From Asaia bogorensis NBRC 16594 (GTDB lineage Bacteria > Pseudomonadota > Alphaproteobacteria > Acetobacterales > Acetobacteraceae): a DNA stretch of 64,000 nt. Within the stretch, counting starts at the first letter, position 1, and each line of letters starts with the position of its first letter. The position numbers were made by a program, and so were the translations under genes. Location of the stretch: assembly GCF_001547995.1 (NCBI RefSeq), contig NZ_AP014690.1, positions 897,501-961,500 on the forward strand. Reading direction: 5' to 3'. This document shows, piece by piece, positions 8,189-17,096 of the stretch. The notes under the pieces are model-generated. The model searched no databases, was not told the DNA's origin, and worked only from the letters and a program-made list of their open reading frames with translations.

Positions 8189-8646
8189 CGCTGGATCGCT
8201 TCATAACCAGATTTTCCAGAGCACGCCAGTCCCAAAATCCGTATTCATTCTCTCTCGCAGCGAGGAAATCACACCGGGAGCGACCCTAGCTTGTCTGTAT
8301 CACGTGCGCAGATTTGAGGTTGAAAGCGGTAACCGCAGGTGTTGCGATTGCACTGATATGTGGCCGCCGGGAACACCTGTTCGTTCAAACAGAATCTTGT
8401 AGCTGAGCTGAAGAGAAGGAAAAAGAAACCAAGTCTATCCCATTTTGCAGCATGGTATTTTCACAGGATGCAAAGTTGGCAGTGCTGTTCAGTTTCATCA
8501 CGCCGTTTGGATGCCGAGCGGTACGTTAATTGCCGCAACGCGGTGATTTGTTCATGATGTCGTGAGTACTATCCAATAACAAAAATATGACGTTCTCATC
8601 GTTATTATGTCGAATTATAACGCGAGAGGCATTCTGAGGATTCGAC
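8189..8646. other. Intergenic region, AT-richer, no supported gene
   Basis: This 458-bp gap lies upstream of both tRNA-Arg (leftward) and the BamE-like lipoprotein (rightward), so it should hold both promoters. From about 8360 the base composition becomes visibly AT-richer than the flanks. A short open frame at 8360-8557 has no ribosome-binding site and no recognisable sequence, so I do not call it. Confidence 0.5.
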
Positions 8647-9030
8647 ATGAAGAAAGTCTTTATAGCGGGCTGTGCCCTCTCTCTACTCACTGCCTGTGCG
8701 TCAAACGGAAACGAGTCTTTGCGTAACCAGACGCAGGCGACGGTTGCTACACAGATCAAGAATGGAGTGACCACGAAAGAAGAAGTAAGAAAGCAGTTTG
8801 GCGATCCTACAGAGACGTCCTTTACTGATGGCGGAAAAGAGATTTGGAAGTATCGCCTCGACAATGTCTCTGCCGATGCGGTCAGCTATGTCCCTGTCGT
8901 AAATATGTTCGGTGCGTCCGCTTCCGGAACGCGCAAGGAGCTCGTCATCCTCTTTGATGGTGATACAGTATCGAAATATACAATGTCGTCATCGGCGGTC
9001 AGTCAGAAGACGGGCCTGTTCAACAACTGA
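8647..9030 (+). CDS. BamE/SmpA-OmlA-like outer membrane lipoprotein
   Basis: A 127-residue lipoprotein: residues 1-18 form a signal peptide ending in lipobox LTAC (Cys18). The mature part carries a single small alpha/beta domain with the hallmark IKNGVTTKEEVRKQFGDPTET, followed by GKEIWKYRLDN, as in SmpA/OmlA (BamE-fold) proteins. It is not necessarily the BamE of the BAM complex, since many stand-alone lipoproteins share the fold. Codon use is more AT-rich (many AAA, AAT, ATA codons) than in neighbours, and the gene lies beside a tRNA, which hints at acquisition. A strong hairpin follows the stop. Confidence 0.75.
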   Translation: MKKVFIAGCALSLLTACASNGNESLRNQTQATVATQIKNGVTTKEEVRKQFGDPTETSFTDGGKEIWKYRLDNVSADAVSYVPVVNMFGASASGTRKELVILFDGDTVSKYTMSSSAVSQKTGLFNN

Positions 9031-9038
9031 ACACGCCA

Positions 9039-9065
9039 ATATGCCCTCTTCGTCAGAGGGCATAT
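9039..9065 (+). terminator. Stem-loop terminator after the lipoprotein gene
   Basis: A perfect 10-bp stem, ATATGCCCTC (9039-9048) with GAGGGCATAT (9056-9065), encloses a 7-nt loop 8 bp after the stop codon. The following GACTTTG has only a short T run, so termination may be weak on this strand. Confidence 0.6.
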
Positions 9066-9183
9066 GACTTTGTGACAACAAATTCCTGCTCCTTGATTGT
9101 TCCGTCTCCCGTGAGATTTGGCACAGTTCTGCCAAAGGGCTTGCCCGGCGCATCGCTTGTCAGTTCGAGCCACCAGATATTTC

Positions 9184-10305
9184 CTATTCAGGATCGAAAT
9201 GGCCTGGATCACCCGCCATCCATGCTGCCGCGGCGGCATCGCCTCCAGAGGGGAGAAGCTGGTCCGGGTACAAAATCCATGAGGCGATGTCACCCGTCGC
9301 ATTGCGCCCATTGCGGTCGCGCAGCAGCAGATGGTGCCCCCCGGGAATGAGGTCCTTGCGCACGCCCGCAGGCAGGTGGTGCCAGAACGAGGCCATGGGC
9401 GGGGCCGGGATCATCTGGTCATGATCGCCGTACAGGACGAGCATGGGAAGTTGTGCATTCCGGGCCTGGCTCTCGCCATCGGCCATCAGTTCGACCAGCC
9501 CGTGCAATGTGTCCAGACGATATTCATGCAGGGTGAGGGGGTCGAAATAGAGTCGGCGCAGGGCAGCAATGTTGTTGGTGGCGATATGCTCCCCCGGCAC
9601 ATGCGCGCCGGTAAAGACCCAGTCCGGGGCGATGGTGTCGAGCCCTTGCAGAACAAGGCGTGAGAAGGGGTCAAAGCGCCATATGGCGGGGGAGACGAGA
9701 ATGACGCCGCTTAATCCCGCACCTTCGGGGGCTGCCTGCGGATCGGTCGCCAGAATGGTCGCAACCGCGCCCCCCATGCTTTCCCCCATGATGAAAAGCG
9801 GCAGGGTCGGGTTGCGGGCATGGATGAAGCGGGCCTCTTCGCGCGCATCCTGAACCAGCCTTGCGGTGCTGCTCCAGCGGCCGCGACTGGCTGTTTCGCC
9901 AAAGCCGCGGGCATCGGGCGCTATGGTTTCGATGCCCGAGGCGGCAAGCTGCGGTGCAGAGAATTCCCAGGCGTCACGACTGTCACCAAAGCCGTGCAGT
10001 GCCAGAATGATGGCACGCATCGGCGCTTTGGCAGGCCATACACGCAGCGGCGCAACGGCACTGTCAGACAGGGTGATATGCATTGAGGCGGGAATAAGCG
10101 CGGCTTCCTGCCCGCGTGGTTGCGGCGCATGGCGGGGTGGGGCGGTGGTGCAACCCGACAGGATCAGGCCACAGATCACGACAGGAACGAGGCGCGCGAC
10201 CCGTGCCCGTGGCGAAACGGACGCGCTCTTGCCTTTCTCAGGGCAGGCATCGATCGCCCTTACCCTGCGACGGTGGTTTGAATGTGGGCGGAACTCTCGT
10301 ATCAT
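9184..10305 (-). CDS. Alpha/beta hydrolase lipoprotein (monoglyceride lipase-like)
   Basis: A 373-residue protein with an N-terminal stretch ending in lipobox ILSGC (Cys52) and a serine-hydrolase domain from about residue 85. Oxyanion motif LHGFGDS is near residue 103, nucleophile elbow GESMGG holds Ser176, LYGDHDQMIPA provides the acid near residue 300, and GGHHLLLRD the catalytic His. The closest broad family is Hydrolase_4 (lysophospholipase or monoacylglycerol lipase-like). The leader before the hydrophobic core is unusually long (about 38 residues), but I see no shorter in-frame start. The start lies 131 bp from polA, on the opposite strand. Confidence 0.8.
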   Translation of the reverse strand: MIREFRPHSNHRRRVRAIDACPEKGKSASVSPRARVARLVPVVICGLILSGCTTAPPRHAPQPRGQEAALIPASMHITLSDSAVAPLRVWPAKAPMRAIILALHGFGDSRDAWEFSAPQLAASGIETIAPDARGFGETASRGRWSSTARLVQDAREEARFIHARNPTLPLFIMGESMGGAVATILATDPQAAPEGAGLSGVILVSPAIWRFDPFSRLVLQGLDTIAPDWVFTGAHVPGEHIATNNIAALRRLYFDPLTLHEYRLDTLHGLVELMADGESQARNAQLPMLVLYGDHDQMIPAPPMASFWHHLPAGVRKDLIPGGHHLLLRDRNGRNATGDIASWILYPDQLLPSGGDAAAAAWMAGDPGHFDPE

Positions 10306-10436
10306 CGGAAGAGTATTGCGTCCTCGGGGCGCGCTGGCCAGTAGGGGCGCAAATCCGCCCCGCCGGGATGCCGTATGATGGCGTACCCGTAGAAGGAGAT
10401 GCGCAGCTTGTCATTCTCGATCATACAGGTTGCCGC

Positions 10437-13196
10437 ATGAGCGCCGGGAAACATCTGGTTCTGGTTGATGGTTCGGGCTTCATTTTCCGTGCCTTTCATG
10501 CGCTGCCGCCCATGAGCAGCCCCGAAGGGGTGCCGGTCAATGCGGTGTATGGCTTTACCAATATGCTGCAACGTCTGTTGCGCGATCATGTCGGCACGCA
10601 TCTGGCCGTTGTTTTCGATGCCGGGCGCCAGACCTTCCGCAACGATATCTACCCCCAGTACAAGGCGCATCGTCCCGAAGCGCCAGAAGATCTGCGCCCG
10701 CAATTCCCGCTCATTCGCGATGCGACGCGGGCTTTCAACGTGCCCATGATCGAACTTGCCGGGTTCGAGGCGGATGACATCATCGCTTCCTATGCCGAAA
10801 TCATCGAGCGAGAGGGCGGTCAGTGCACGATCGTCTCGTCAGACAAGGATCTGATGCAGCTTGTAAGCGATCGCGTAGCCCTGCTCGATCCGATCAAGCA
10901 AAAGCCGATCAAACTGGCCGAGGTTGAGGCCAAGTTTGGCGTACCGCCAGAGCGTGTGATCGATGTGCAGGCCCTGATGGGCGATCCGACCGATAACGTG
11001 CCGGGTGTGCCGGGGATCGGGCCCAAGGGCGCGGCGCAATTAGTGCAGGAATTCGGCACGCTGGAGGCGATCCTCGCGGCCGCTCCCGACATGAAGAAGT
11101 CCAAACGGCAGCAATCGCTGATCGACCACGCCGAGGCTGCCCGGATCTCGCTCCGGCTGGTGACGCTGGCACGCGATGTGCCCTTGCCTGAACCTGTCGA
11201 GGCCCTTGGCTGCCGTGAGCCCGACGCGCCCGTCCTGCGTGATTTTCTTGAAAAGATGGGGTTTCACTCGGTCATCCAGCGCATGGGTCTGGGGGCGCTG
11301 GCGGGCAAACGCGGCGTCGGCAAGGTCGAGCCGACGGCCAACGAAGCAACCGAAGAGACGACCGAGGGCGACAAGCCCTATGGCCCGTATGAAACCATCC
11401 AGTCCATCGACACACTCAAGGACTGGATCGCCCGCGCACAGCACCGCGGGTATTTTGCTTTCGATACCGAGACGGATTCGCTCAATGCCCGTCAGGCGAC
11501 GCTGATTGGCCTGTCACTGGCCGTGGCACCGGGCGAGGCGGCCTATGTGCCGCTGCGTCATGAGGGCACGCTGGAGCACCCTGCGGGCGGCCAACTGGAT
11601 GTGGCAGAGGTGCTCGAAACCCTGCGCCCGCTTCTGGCGGATGAGTCGGTGCTGAAGATTTTCCAGAACGCCAAATACGACCTGCTCGTGCTGTCTCACG
11701 CGGGTATCGATAATGTGGCACCGATTGATGACACCATGCTCATTTCCTATGCCCAGTCGGCGGGTGAGCACGGTCAGGGCATGGATGAACTGTCGCGCCT
11801 GCATCTGGGCCATGAGCCAATTTCCTATGACTCCGTTACGGGAACAGGGCGCAGCAGGGTGCCTTTTGCACAGGTCCCCATAGCCCGCGCAACGGAGTAT
11901 GCGGCTGAGGATGCCGATGTGACGCTGCGTCTGTGGCTCGCTCTCAAGCCTGCCCTGCGCGAGCGTCATGCGCTGGCGCTCTATGAAGAGATGGAACGCC
12001 CTCTGGTTGCCATCCTCAGGGACATGGAGCAGGCGGGGGTCAAGCTCGATGCCGCAGAACTGCGCCGCATGTCGGCCGATTTCGGCTCGCGCATGGCCGA
12101 GATGGAAATCGAGATCCATGCTCTGGCGGGGCGCAGTTTCAATCTGGGGTCGCCCAAGCAGCTTGGCGAAATCCTGTTCGACGAAATGAACCTGCCCGGT
12201 GGGAAACGCACCAAGGCAGGCGCGTGGGGCACGGATTCATCGGTGTTGCAGGAACTGGCCGATGCCGGGCATGAACTCCCCGCGCGTATTCTGGCGTGGC
12301 GTCAGCTCGCCAAGCTGAAATCGACCTACGCGGATGCGCTGGTACAGCAGATGGATGTGCGCACCCATCGCGTACACACCTCGTTCCAGATGGCCATCAC
12401 CACCACAGGCCGTCTGTCATCCAACGACCCCAACCTGCAGAATATTCCCATCCGCACCGAGGAAGGCGGGCGCATACGCCGTGCCTTCATTGCCGAAGAG
12501 GGCTATGTGCTGGTTTCAGCGGATTATTCCCAGATCGAACTGCGCCTTCTGGCCGAGGTGGCTGATATCGGCCCATTGAAGGAAGCCTTCACGCTGGGGC
12601 AGGATATCCATGCGCGCACGGCCGCCGAGGTGTTCAATCTGCCGATCGAGAATATGGACCCGCTGACGCGTCGACGCGCCAAGGCCATCAATTTCGGTAT
12701 TATCTACGGCATTTCGGCTTTCGGTCTGGCGCGTCAGCTTGGCATAGCTGCGGGTGAGGCGCGTCGTTATATCGATGCATATTTTGCCCGCTATCCGGGT
12801 ATTCGCGATTACATGGATCGTACCAAGGATGATGCCAAGCGTGATGGTTACGTCACCACGCCGCTGGGGCGTCGGTGCTACGTGCCGGGAATTGGCGAAA
12901 AGAACGGGGCCAGACGTGCTTATGCCGAGCGTCAGGCGATCAACGCCCCCCTGCAGGGCGGAGCTGCCGATATCATCAAGCGCGCCATGGTGCGCCTGGG
13001 GCGACGCTTGCCACAAAGCGGGCTGGACGCCAGAATGTTGCTTCAGGTGCATGACGAACTGCTGTTCGAGGTCCGAGCCGATCAGGCTGAGGCTCTGGCA
13101 GAATTCGTCCGTATCGAGATGGAGCAGGCCGCGACACTGAGTGTGCCGCTGGTTGTCGAGACAGGTATTGGCAAGAACTGGGCGGAAGCACATTAA
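10437..13196 (+). CDS. polA: DNA polymerase I
   Basis: A 919-residue three-domain enzyme that fills repair gaps and removes Okazaki primers. Residues 1-290 are the 5'-3' exonuclease (VDGSGFIFRAFHALPP, then FEADDIIASYA). The 3'-5' proofreading domain is intact, with the DTET motif near residue 348. The polymerase domain shows motif A VSADYSQIELRLL, motif B RRAKAINFGIIYG and motif C LQVHDELLFEV. I chose ATG 10437 because family members begin just before KHLVLVDGSG; an upstream in-frame ATG at 10368 exists. A 13-codon frame beginning at 10399 ends in the overlap ATGA with this start. The SCO1-like gene follows 3 bp after the stop. Confidence 0.95.
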   Translation: MSAGKHLVLVDGSGFIFRAFHALPPMSSPEGVPVNAVYGFTNMLQRLLRDHVGTHLAVVFDAGRQTFRNDIYPQYKAHRPEAPEDLRPQFPLIRDATRAFNVPMIELAGFEADDIIASYAEIIEREGGQCTIVSSDKDLMQLVSDRVALLDPIKQKPIKLAEVEAKFGVPPERVIDVQALMGDPTDNVPGVPGIGPKGAAQLVQEFGTLEAILAAAPDMKKSKRQQSLIDHAEAARISLRLVTLARDVPLPEPVEALGCREPDAPVLRDFLEKMGFHSVIQRMGLGALAGKRGVGKVEPTANEATEETTEGDKPYGPYETIQSIDTLKDWIARAQHRGYFAFDTETDSLNARQATLIGLSLAVAPGEAAYVPLRHEGTLEHPAGGQLDVAEVLETLRPLLADESVLKIFQNAKYDLLVLSHAGIDNVAPIDDTMLISYAQSAGEHGQGMDELSRLHLGHEPISYDSVTGTGRSRVPFAQVPIARATEYAAEDADVTLRLWLALKPALRERHALALYEEMERPLVAILRDMEQAGVKLDAAELRRMSADFGSRMAEMEIEIHALAGRSFNLGSPKQLGEILFDEMNLPGGKRTKAGAWGTDSSVLQELADAGHELPARILAWRQLAKLKSTYADALVQQMDVRTHRVHTSFQMAITTTGRLSSNDPNLQNIPIRTEEGGRIRRAFIAEEGYVLVSADYSQIELRLLAEVADIGPLKEAFTLGQDIHARTAAEVFNLPIENMDPLTRRRAKAINFGIIYGISAFGLARQLGIAAGEARRYIDAYFARYPGIRDYMDRTKDDAKRDGYVTTPLGRRCYVPGIGEKNGARRAYAERQAINAPLQGGAADIIKRAMVRLGRRLPQSGLDARMLLQVHDELLFEVRADQAEALAEFVRIEMEQAATLSVPLVVETGIGKNWAEAH

Positions 13197-13199
13197 GCA

Positions 13200-13826
13200 A
13201 TGAACAAGAACCGTACACCCCGCAAGACCTGGACCGCTCCGCGTCTTTCCATTGTCGTCCTCATTCTCGCTCTGGCGCTCAGCTGGAGCGCGTATCGCCT
13301 TTCCGAGAAATACGGCAGCACGGTTTCGACCCAGGGCAACGAGATTGGCGGGAGTTATCGTCTGGTCGCGCTGGGCGAGGGCAATGTCACCGAGGGTGAT
13401 TTCAAGGGGAGCTGGGTTCTGGTCTGGTTCTTCGACACGCATTGTCCCAAGGGACTCTGTGGTCCGGTGCTGAAAACCATGAGCGATACCAAGCTGGCTC
13501 TTGCGCGCGAGGGGGTGAAGGTTGCCCCGCTGGCCATCACGCTCGACCCGCTTCATGATGAATCAGACGACCTCAAGAAATATGCCCTGCCTCTGGGCGA
13601 TCATGTCGTACCGCTTACGGGCTCACCCAGCATGATCGACCGGGTGGCGAAGGAATTTCACGCACCCAACGAGATGGTCCATGCCGAAGATGGTACAGCC
13701 TATCATCTCCCGGCCCCACGTATTGTGATCATGGACCCGCAAGGGCATTACGCCGGGACGGTTGATTCGACAGCAGGGACCGAGGCGCTGGTGACGCGCA
13801 TCCATCAGCTTGCTCATCGCGGCTGA
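13200..13826 (+). CDS. SCO1/SenC-like thioredoxin-fold protein with altered Cys motif
   Basis: A 208-residue protein with one N-terminal membrane anchor (about residues 16-33) and a periplasmic thioredoxin-like domain. SCO proteins deliver copper to cytochrome oxidase through a CxxxC pair and a distal His. Here the motif is THCPKGLCGP, so Cys82 and Cys87 are separated by four residues rather than three; a His at 169 (AYHLPAPRIVIMD) matches the usual ligand region. The longer spacing could weaken copper binding and favour thiol chemistry. It follows polA by 3 bp and precedes a peptide-binding protein by 13 bp, so all three may be cotranscribed. Confidence 0.75.
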   Translation: MNKNRTPRKTWTAPRLSIVVLILALALSWSAYRLSEKYGSTVSTQGNEIGGSYRLVALGEGNVTEGDFKGSWVLVWFFDTHCPKGLCGPVLKTMSDTKLALAREGVKVAPLAITLDPLHDESDDLKKYALPLGDHVVPLTGSPSMIDRVAKEFHAPNEMVHAEDGTAYHLPAPRIVIMDPQGHYAGTVDSTAGTEALVTRIHQLAHRG

Positions 13827-13839
13827 AGAGTAGCGCAGC

Positions 13840-15555
13840 GTGAGAGGGCGTTACGGCCTCATTCTTGCCGGGCTGGGCGCTGTTCTTCTGGCGCCCTCCC
13901 TTCACGGCCAGGGAGCACAGGCGGCGCCCCCCGGGGCAGAGGAAGCATCGCCCGCGATGTCGGATGGCATTACGCAAGGCAGTCCTCATCGCGGTGGTGC
14001 GTTGCGACTGACCGCCGATGCGCCGGGCGGTACACTGGACCCGCAAATCAATTACACCAGTGAATATATCCAGCTTTTCGTGAACATGTATGACGGGCTC
14101 GTGACCTATCGTCAGGCTGACGGGACGCGCGGGCTCGAAGTCGTGCCGGATCTGGCGGAGGCGCTGCCCGAGGTGAGCGCGGATGGTCTGGTGTGGGCGT
14201 TTCGCCTGCGTGAGGGGATACGCTTTTCAAATGGCGCGCCGGTAACTGTAGAAGATGTGGCGGCATCGCTGCGCCGCATCTACAAAGTGGGTAGCCCCAC
14301 CGCCTTGTCCTTCTATGGCAATATCACCGGCGCCAAGGCCTGCCTTGCCGATCCCGCCCATTGTCGTCTTGAGGGGGTGACGACCGATCCGGCGACGCGG
14401 CGTATTACCATCCGGCTCGACACCCCTGACGGCGAATTTCTTCAGAAGCTCGCTTTTCCTCATGCTGTGATCCTGCCAAGGGATGCCCCGGCGACGGAAT
14501 CGGCGCTGACGCCCCTGCCGGGCACAGGGCCGTATCGGATCACGCATTATGATCCGTCGCGTCGGATGGAAATCGGGCGTAATACCTATTTCAGGGTCTG
14601 GAATCCGGCTGCGCAGAGCGAAGGCTATGTCGATCGGATCGATTATGATTTCGGCCTATCGGATGAGGCCGAGGTGACCGCCATCGAGCAGGGGCAGTAT
14701 GACTCTATGCTCGATGCCAAGCCGCAGGACCGGCTGGGCGAGCTGGGCAGCCGGTTTACCGATCAGGTGCATCTGCAGCCGCTTCTTGGTCTGTATTATC
14801 TGGCCCTGAATGTGCATGAGCCGCCTTTTGACTCGCTTGCTGTCAGGCAGGCCATCAATCATGCGATCGACCGCCATGCGATGACCATTCTCTATGGCGG
14901 TTCGGCCATTGCCGAGCCGCTCTGCCAGATTGTGCCTCATGGTATTGCCGGGGCCGATATTCCTTGCCGGTTCGGGCGGCTATCCGATTCCGGGCAATGG
15001 CAGGGGCCTGATATCGATCGCGCCCGGGCTCTTATCCGCCAGAGTGGCCATGCGGGGCAAAGCGTGACGCTTGTCGTGCCCAATCAGGCTGTCGGACTGG
15101 CAATGGGGGTCTATCTGCGGAACATGCTGCAATCCCTGGGATTTCAGGCCAGTGTGCGCCCCATGACACCCGCCACGGCGGAAGGCTATGCCCGCAATTC
15201 AGACAATCACGTGCAGATCAGCCTGGCTTACTGGTATGCGGATTACCCGTCACCCTCGACTTTTCTCGATGCCTTGCTGGGTTGCGACAACGCACGCCCT
15301 CACTCTGACAGCGCAACAAATGCGAGCGGGTTTTGTCATCCCGGGCTTCAGACGCTCATGACACAGGCCGAGCACAGTCTTGATGCAGGGCAGGCTCGCA
15401 CGCTGTGGGAACAGGCAGGCACATTGGCGATGGAGCAGAGCGCCGTCATACCGCTCATTCAGATGCGCTATGTGGATTTCGTCTCGAAACGTCTGGGGAA
15501 TTATCACTACTCATTGCTCAACCACATGCTGATTTCGCAGGTCTGGGTGCAATAG
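13840..15555 (+). CDS. ABC transporter substrate-binding protein, peptide/nickel family 5
   Basis: A 571-residue periplasmic solute-binding protein (SBP_bac_5) with a Sec signal peptide of about 28 residues. Domain signatures include GGALRLTADAPGGTLDPQ, the segment LEVVPDLAEALPEVSADGLVWAFRLREGIRFSNG (quoted here as two blocks: LEVVPDLAEALPEV and WAFRLREGIRFSNG), and SLAYWYADYPSPSTFLD near the C-terminal half. Family members capture oligopeptides, nickel or heme for an ABC importer. No permease or ATPase genes are adjacent, so it is an orphan component or serves a distant system. The start is a GTG at 13840, 13 bp after the SCO1-like gene. Confidence 0.85.
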   Translation: MRGRYGLILAGLGAVLLAPSLHGQGAQAAPPGAEEASPAMSDGITQGSPHRGGALRLTADAPGGTLDPQINYTSEYIQLFVNMYDGLVTYRQADGTRGLEVVPDLAEALPEVSADGLVWAFRLREGIRFSNGAPVTVEDVAASLRRIYKVGSPTALSFYGNITGAKACLADPAHCRLEGVTTDPATRRITIRLDTPDGEFLQKLAFPHAVILPRDAPATESALTPLPGTGPYRITHYDPSRRMEIGRNTYFRVWNPAAQSEGYVDRIDYDFGLSDEAEVTAIEQGQYDSMLDAKPQDRLGELGSRFTDQVHLQPLLGLYYLALNVHEPPFDSLAVRQAINHAIDRHAMTILYGGSAIAEPLCQIVPHGIAGADIPCRFGRLSDSGQWQGPDIDRARALIRQSGHAGQSVTLVVPNQAVGLAMGVYLRNMLQSLGFQASVRPMTPATAEGYARNSDNHVQISLAYWYADYPSPSTFLDALLGCDNARPHSDSATNASGFCHPGLQTLMTQAEHSLDAGQARTLWEQAGTLAMEQSAVIPLIQMRYVDFVSKRLGNYHYSLLNHMLISQVWVQ

Positions 15556-15622
15556 GCTCGCGCATCCCGTACATTGGTTCCTCAAAGGGCGTAGTCGTTC
15601 AGGCACTGTCTGAAGAGAGCGC

Positions 15623-16822
15623 TCAGATGCTCTCACGCTCTCGCCCAAACAATCGCTGCTTTGATGGGGTGGCGCCTGGCCAGCCACGCAGCCGCTTGTC
15701 GAGCGGCTGTGAAAAACCGCAGCTGATCACGCGGCCGAGGCCGAATACAGCGAGCAGGGTCGGGGCGTAGATCAGCCATGCCCAGCCGGTATCGAGCCCT
15801 GATAACCGGGTGAGCGCGACGACGGGCATGACGATGAACATGTGGCTGAGATAAATTTCATAGCTGTCTTGCCCCCAGCGACGCAGCCAGAGCGTATGTT
15901 GCCCCGTGTATGCGGCCCCCCATCCCCGGGCAAAAGCCCAGACACACAGGCCTATGGCCGTATTAAAAAACAAGGGTGTCGCGAGCCCGAAAAGGGACCA
16001 GCACCAGCCCCCCTGCAAAAGATAAAGCGCCATACTGGCAAGGCCTGCTGAACCGGCCATCGTGACAGCCAGTCGATAACGCCGATGCAAAGCCAGCCTT
16101 GCGACCAGAGCCGCGAACACGCCCGTGGCGATGGCGCTCATGCCTGGGCCATAGGCCTTTTCCTGCCATATCTCAGTGGCATCACGCAGTTGCCACTCGA
16201 AATACGGCGCGGCGAGCGCGAGGAGTGCTGCACAGATCAGCAGGGTTGTGCTCGAACGACCGAGGCTCAGGCAGATCAGCGGGAAGGCAAGGTAGAAAAC
16301 TTCCTCGACCGAGAGTGACCAGAGCACATCCCAATAAGCCGGCAGATATCCTGTGCGGCCCTCATAGACATTCAGATGCATGAACAGGGCGGAAAAGGCG
16401 GCCCCACCGAGGCTTTGTCCCGGATGGTCCGGCACGAAGCTTGGCACATGCAGCGCACCAAGTGTGCAGCAGATGGCGATGAGGGCAAGAAGGCAGGGCA
16501 GGATACGTGCAGCACGTCGGCCCGAGAAGACGCGCCAGTCGAGCGCGGCAGGACGGCCGTAGCGTCTGATCATGTGATCCGTAATCAGGAAGCCGGAAAT
16601 GACGAAGAACATCGTCACCCCCTTGATGCCGCCCCAGTTCAGCATCCTCAGCACGCGATAAGGCATGACGCTCGCAAGACCGGTTTCCGTAAGGGGAAAG
16701 CGCAGCGCCAGATGATGAATGACCACCAGCAGAATGGCTATCCCGCGCAGGCAATCGATCCCTGCATTGCGACGCGGGTTGATCCCGTCCTGCGCTTCTT
16801 GGGCGGCGCAAGAGAGAGGCAT
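15623..16822 (-). CDS. Acyltransferase 3 family membrane protein (OafA-like)
   Basis: A 399-residue polytopic protein with about ten hydrophobic helices. It begins the family signature at about residue 18 (GIDCLRGIAILLVVIHH) with the conserved Arg and His, then shows MFFVISGFLIT and WSLSVEEVFYLAFPLI, both diagnostic of acyltransferase 3. These enzymes O-acetylate or acylate polysaccharides, lipid A or peptidoglycan from the cytoplasmic side. The start at 16822 leaves a normal short N-terminus; an upstream ATG at 16903 would add 27 weakly hydrophobic residues. Neither start has a clear ribosome-binding site. Its stop overlaps a small hairpin (15615-15634) facing the convergent neighbour. Confidence 0.85.
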   Translation of the reverse strand: MPLSCAAQEAQDGINPRRNAGIDCLRGIAILLVVIHHLALRFPLTETGLASVMPYRVLRMLNWGGIKGVTMFFVISGFLITDHMIRRYGRPAALDWRVFSGRRAARILPCLLALIAICCTLGALHVPSFVPDHPGQSLGGAAFSALFMHLNVYEGRTGYLPAYWDVLWSLSVEEVFYLAFPLICLSLGRSSTTLLICAALLALAAPYFEWQLRDATEIWQEKAYGPGMSAIATGVFAALVARLALHRRYRLAVTMAGSAGLASMALYLLQGGWCWSLFGLATPLFFNTAIGLCVWAFARGWGAAYTGQHTLWLRRWGQDSYEIYLSHMFIVMPVVALTRLSGLDTGWAWLIYAPTLLAVFGLGRVISCGFSQPLDKRLRGWPGATPSKQRLFGRERESI

Positions 16823-16904
16823 GGCGGAAGGGGACAGGGGACGCGGAGGCGCGCTTATGATGTGGCAAAGCTCCGCAGGGATGATGACGCTGGGACCTGA
16901 CATC

Positions 16905-16924
16905 CCATCATGGCACCATGATGG
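16905..16924. repeat. Perfect 20-bp inverted repeat, operator-like
   Basis: CCATCATGG (16905-16913) and CCATGATGG (16916-16924) are perfect inverted arms with a 2-bp spacer. It lies in the divergent gap between the acyltransferase and the hypothetical gene starting at 17097. It may be an operator or simply a structured leader; no regulator gene adjoins. Confidence 0.5.
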
Positions 16925-17096
16925 CTGATGCGACGCGAGCCCGGCCCATCCTTGTCGCGTCAGTGGATCCTCTGACGAGGCGGCACAGGTGGATTGTTAT
17001 CTATAACTTCAATATAACGTGATATATGGGACTCGTAACGTTATTTTCGCTATCTTGAGGTCGCCGCCGTGCCGTCACGGCGTCGTGGAGAACACG

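Noticed and set aside
8360-8557. Short frame in the gap after tRNA-Arg
   Set aside because: No ribosome-binding site, no signal peptide, no recognised sequence.
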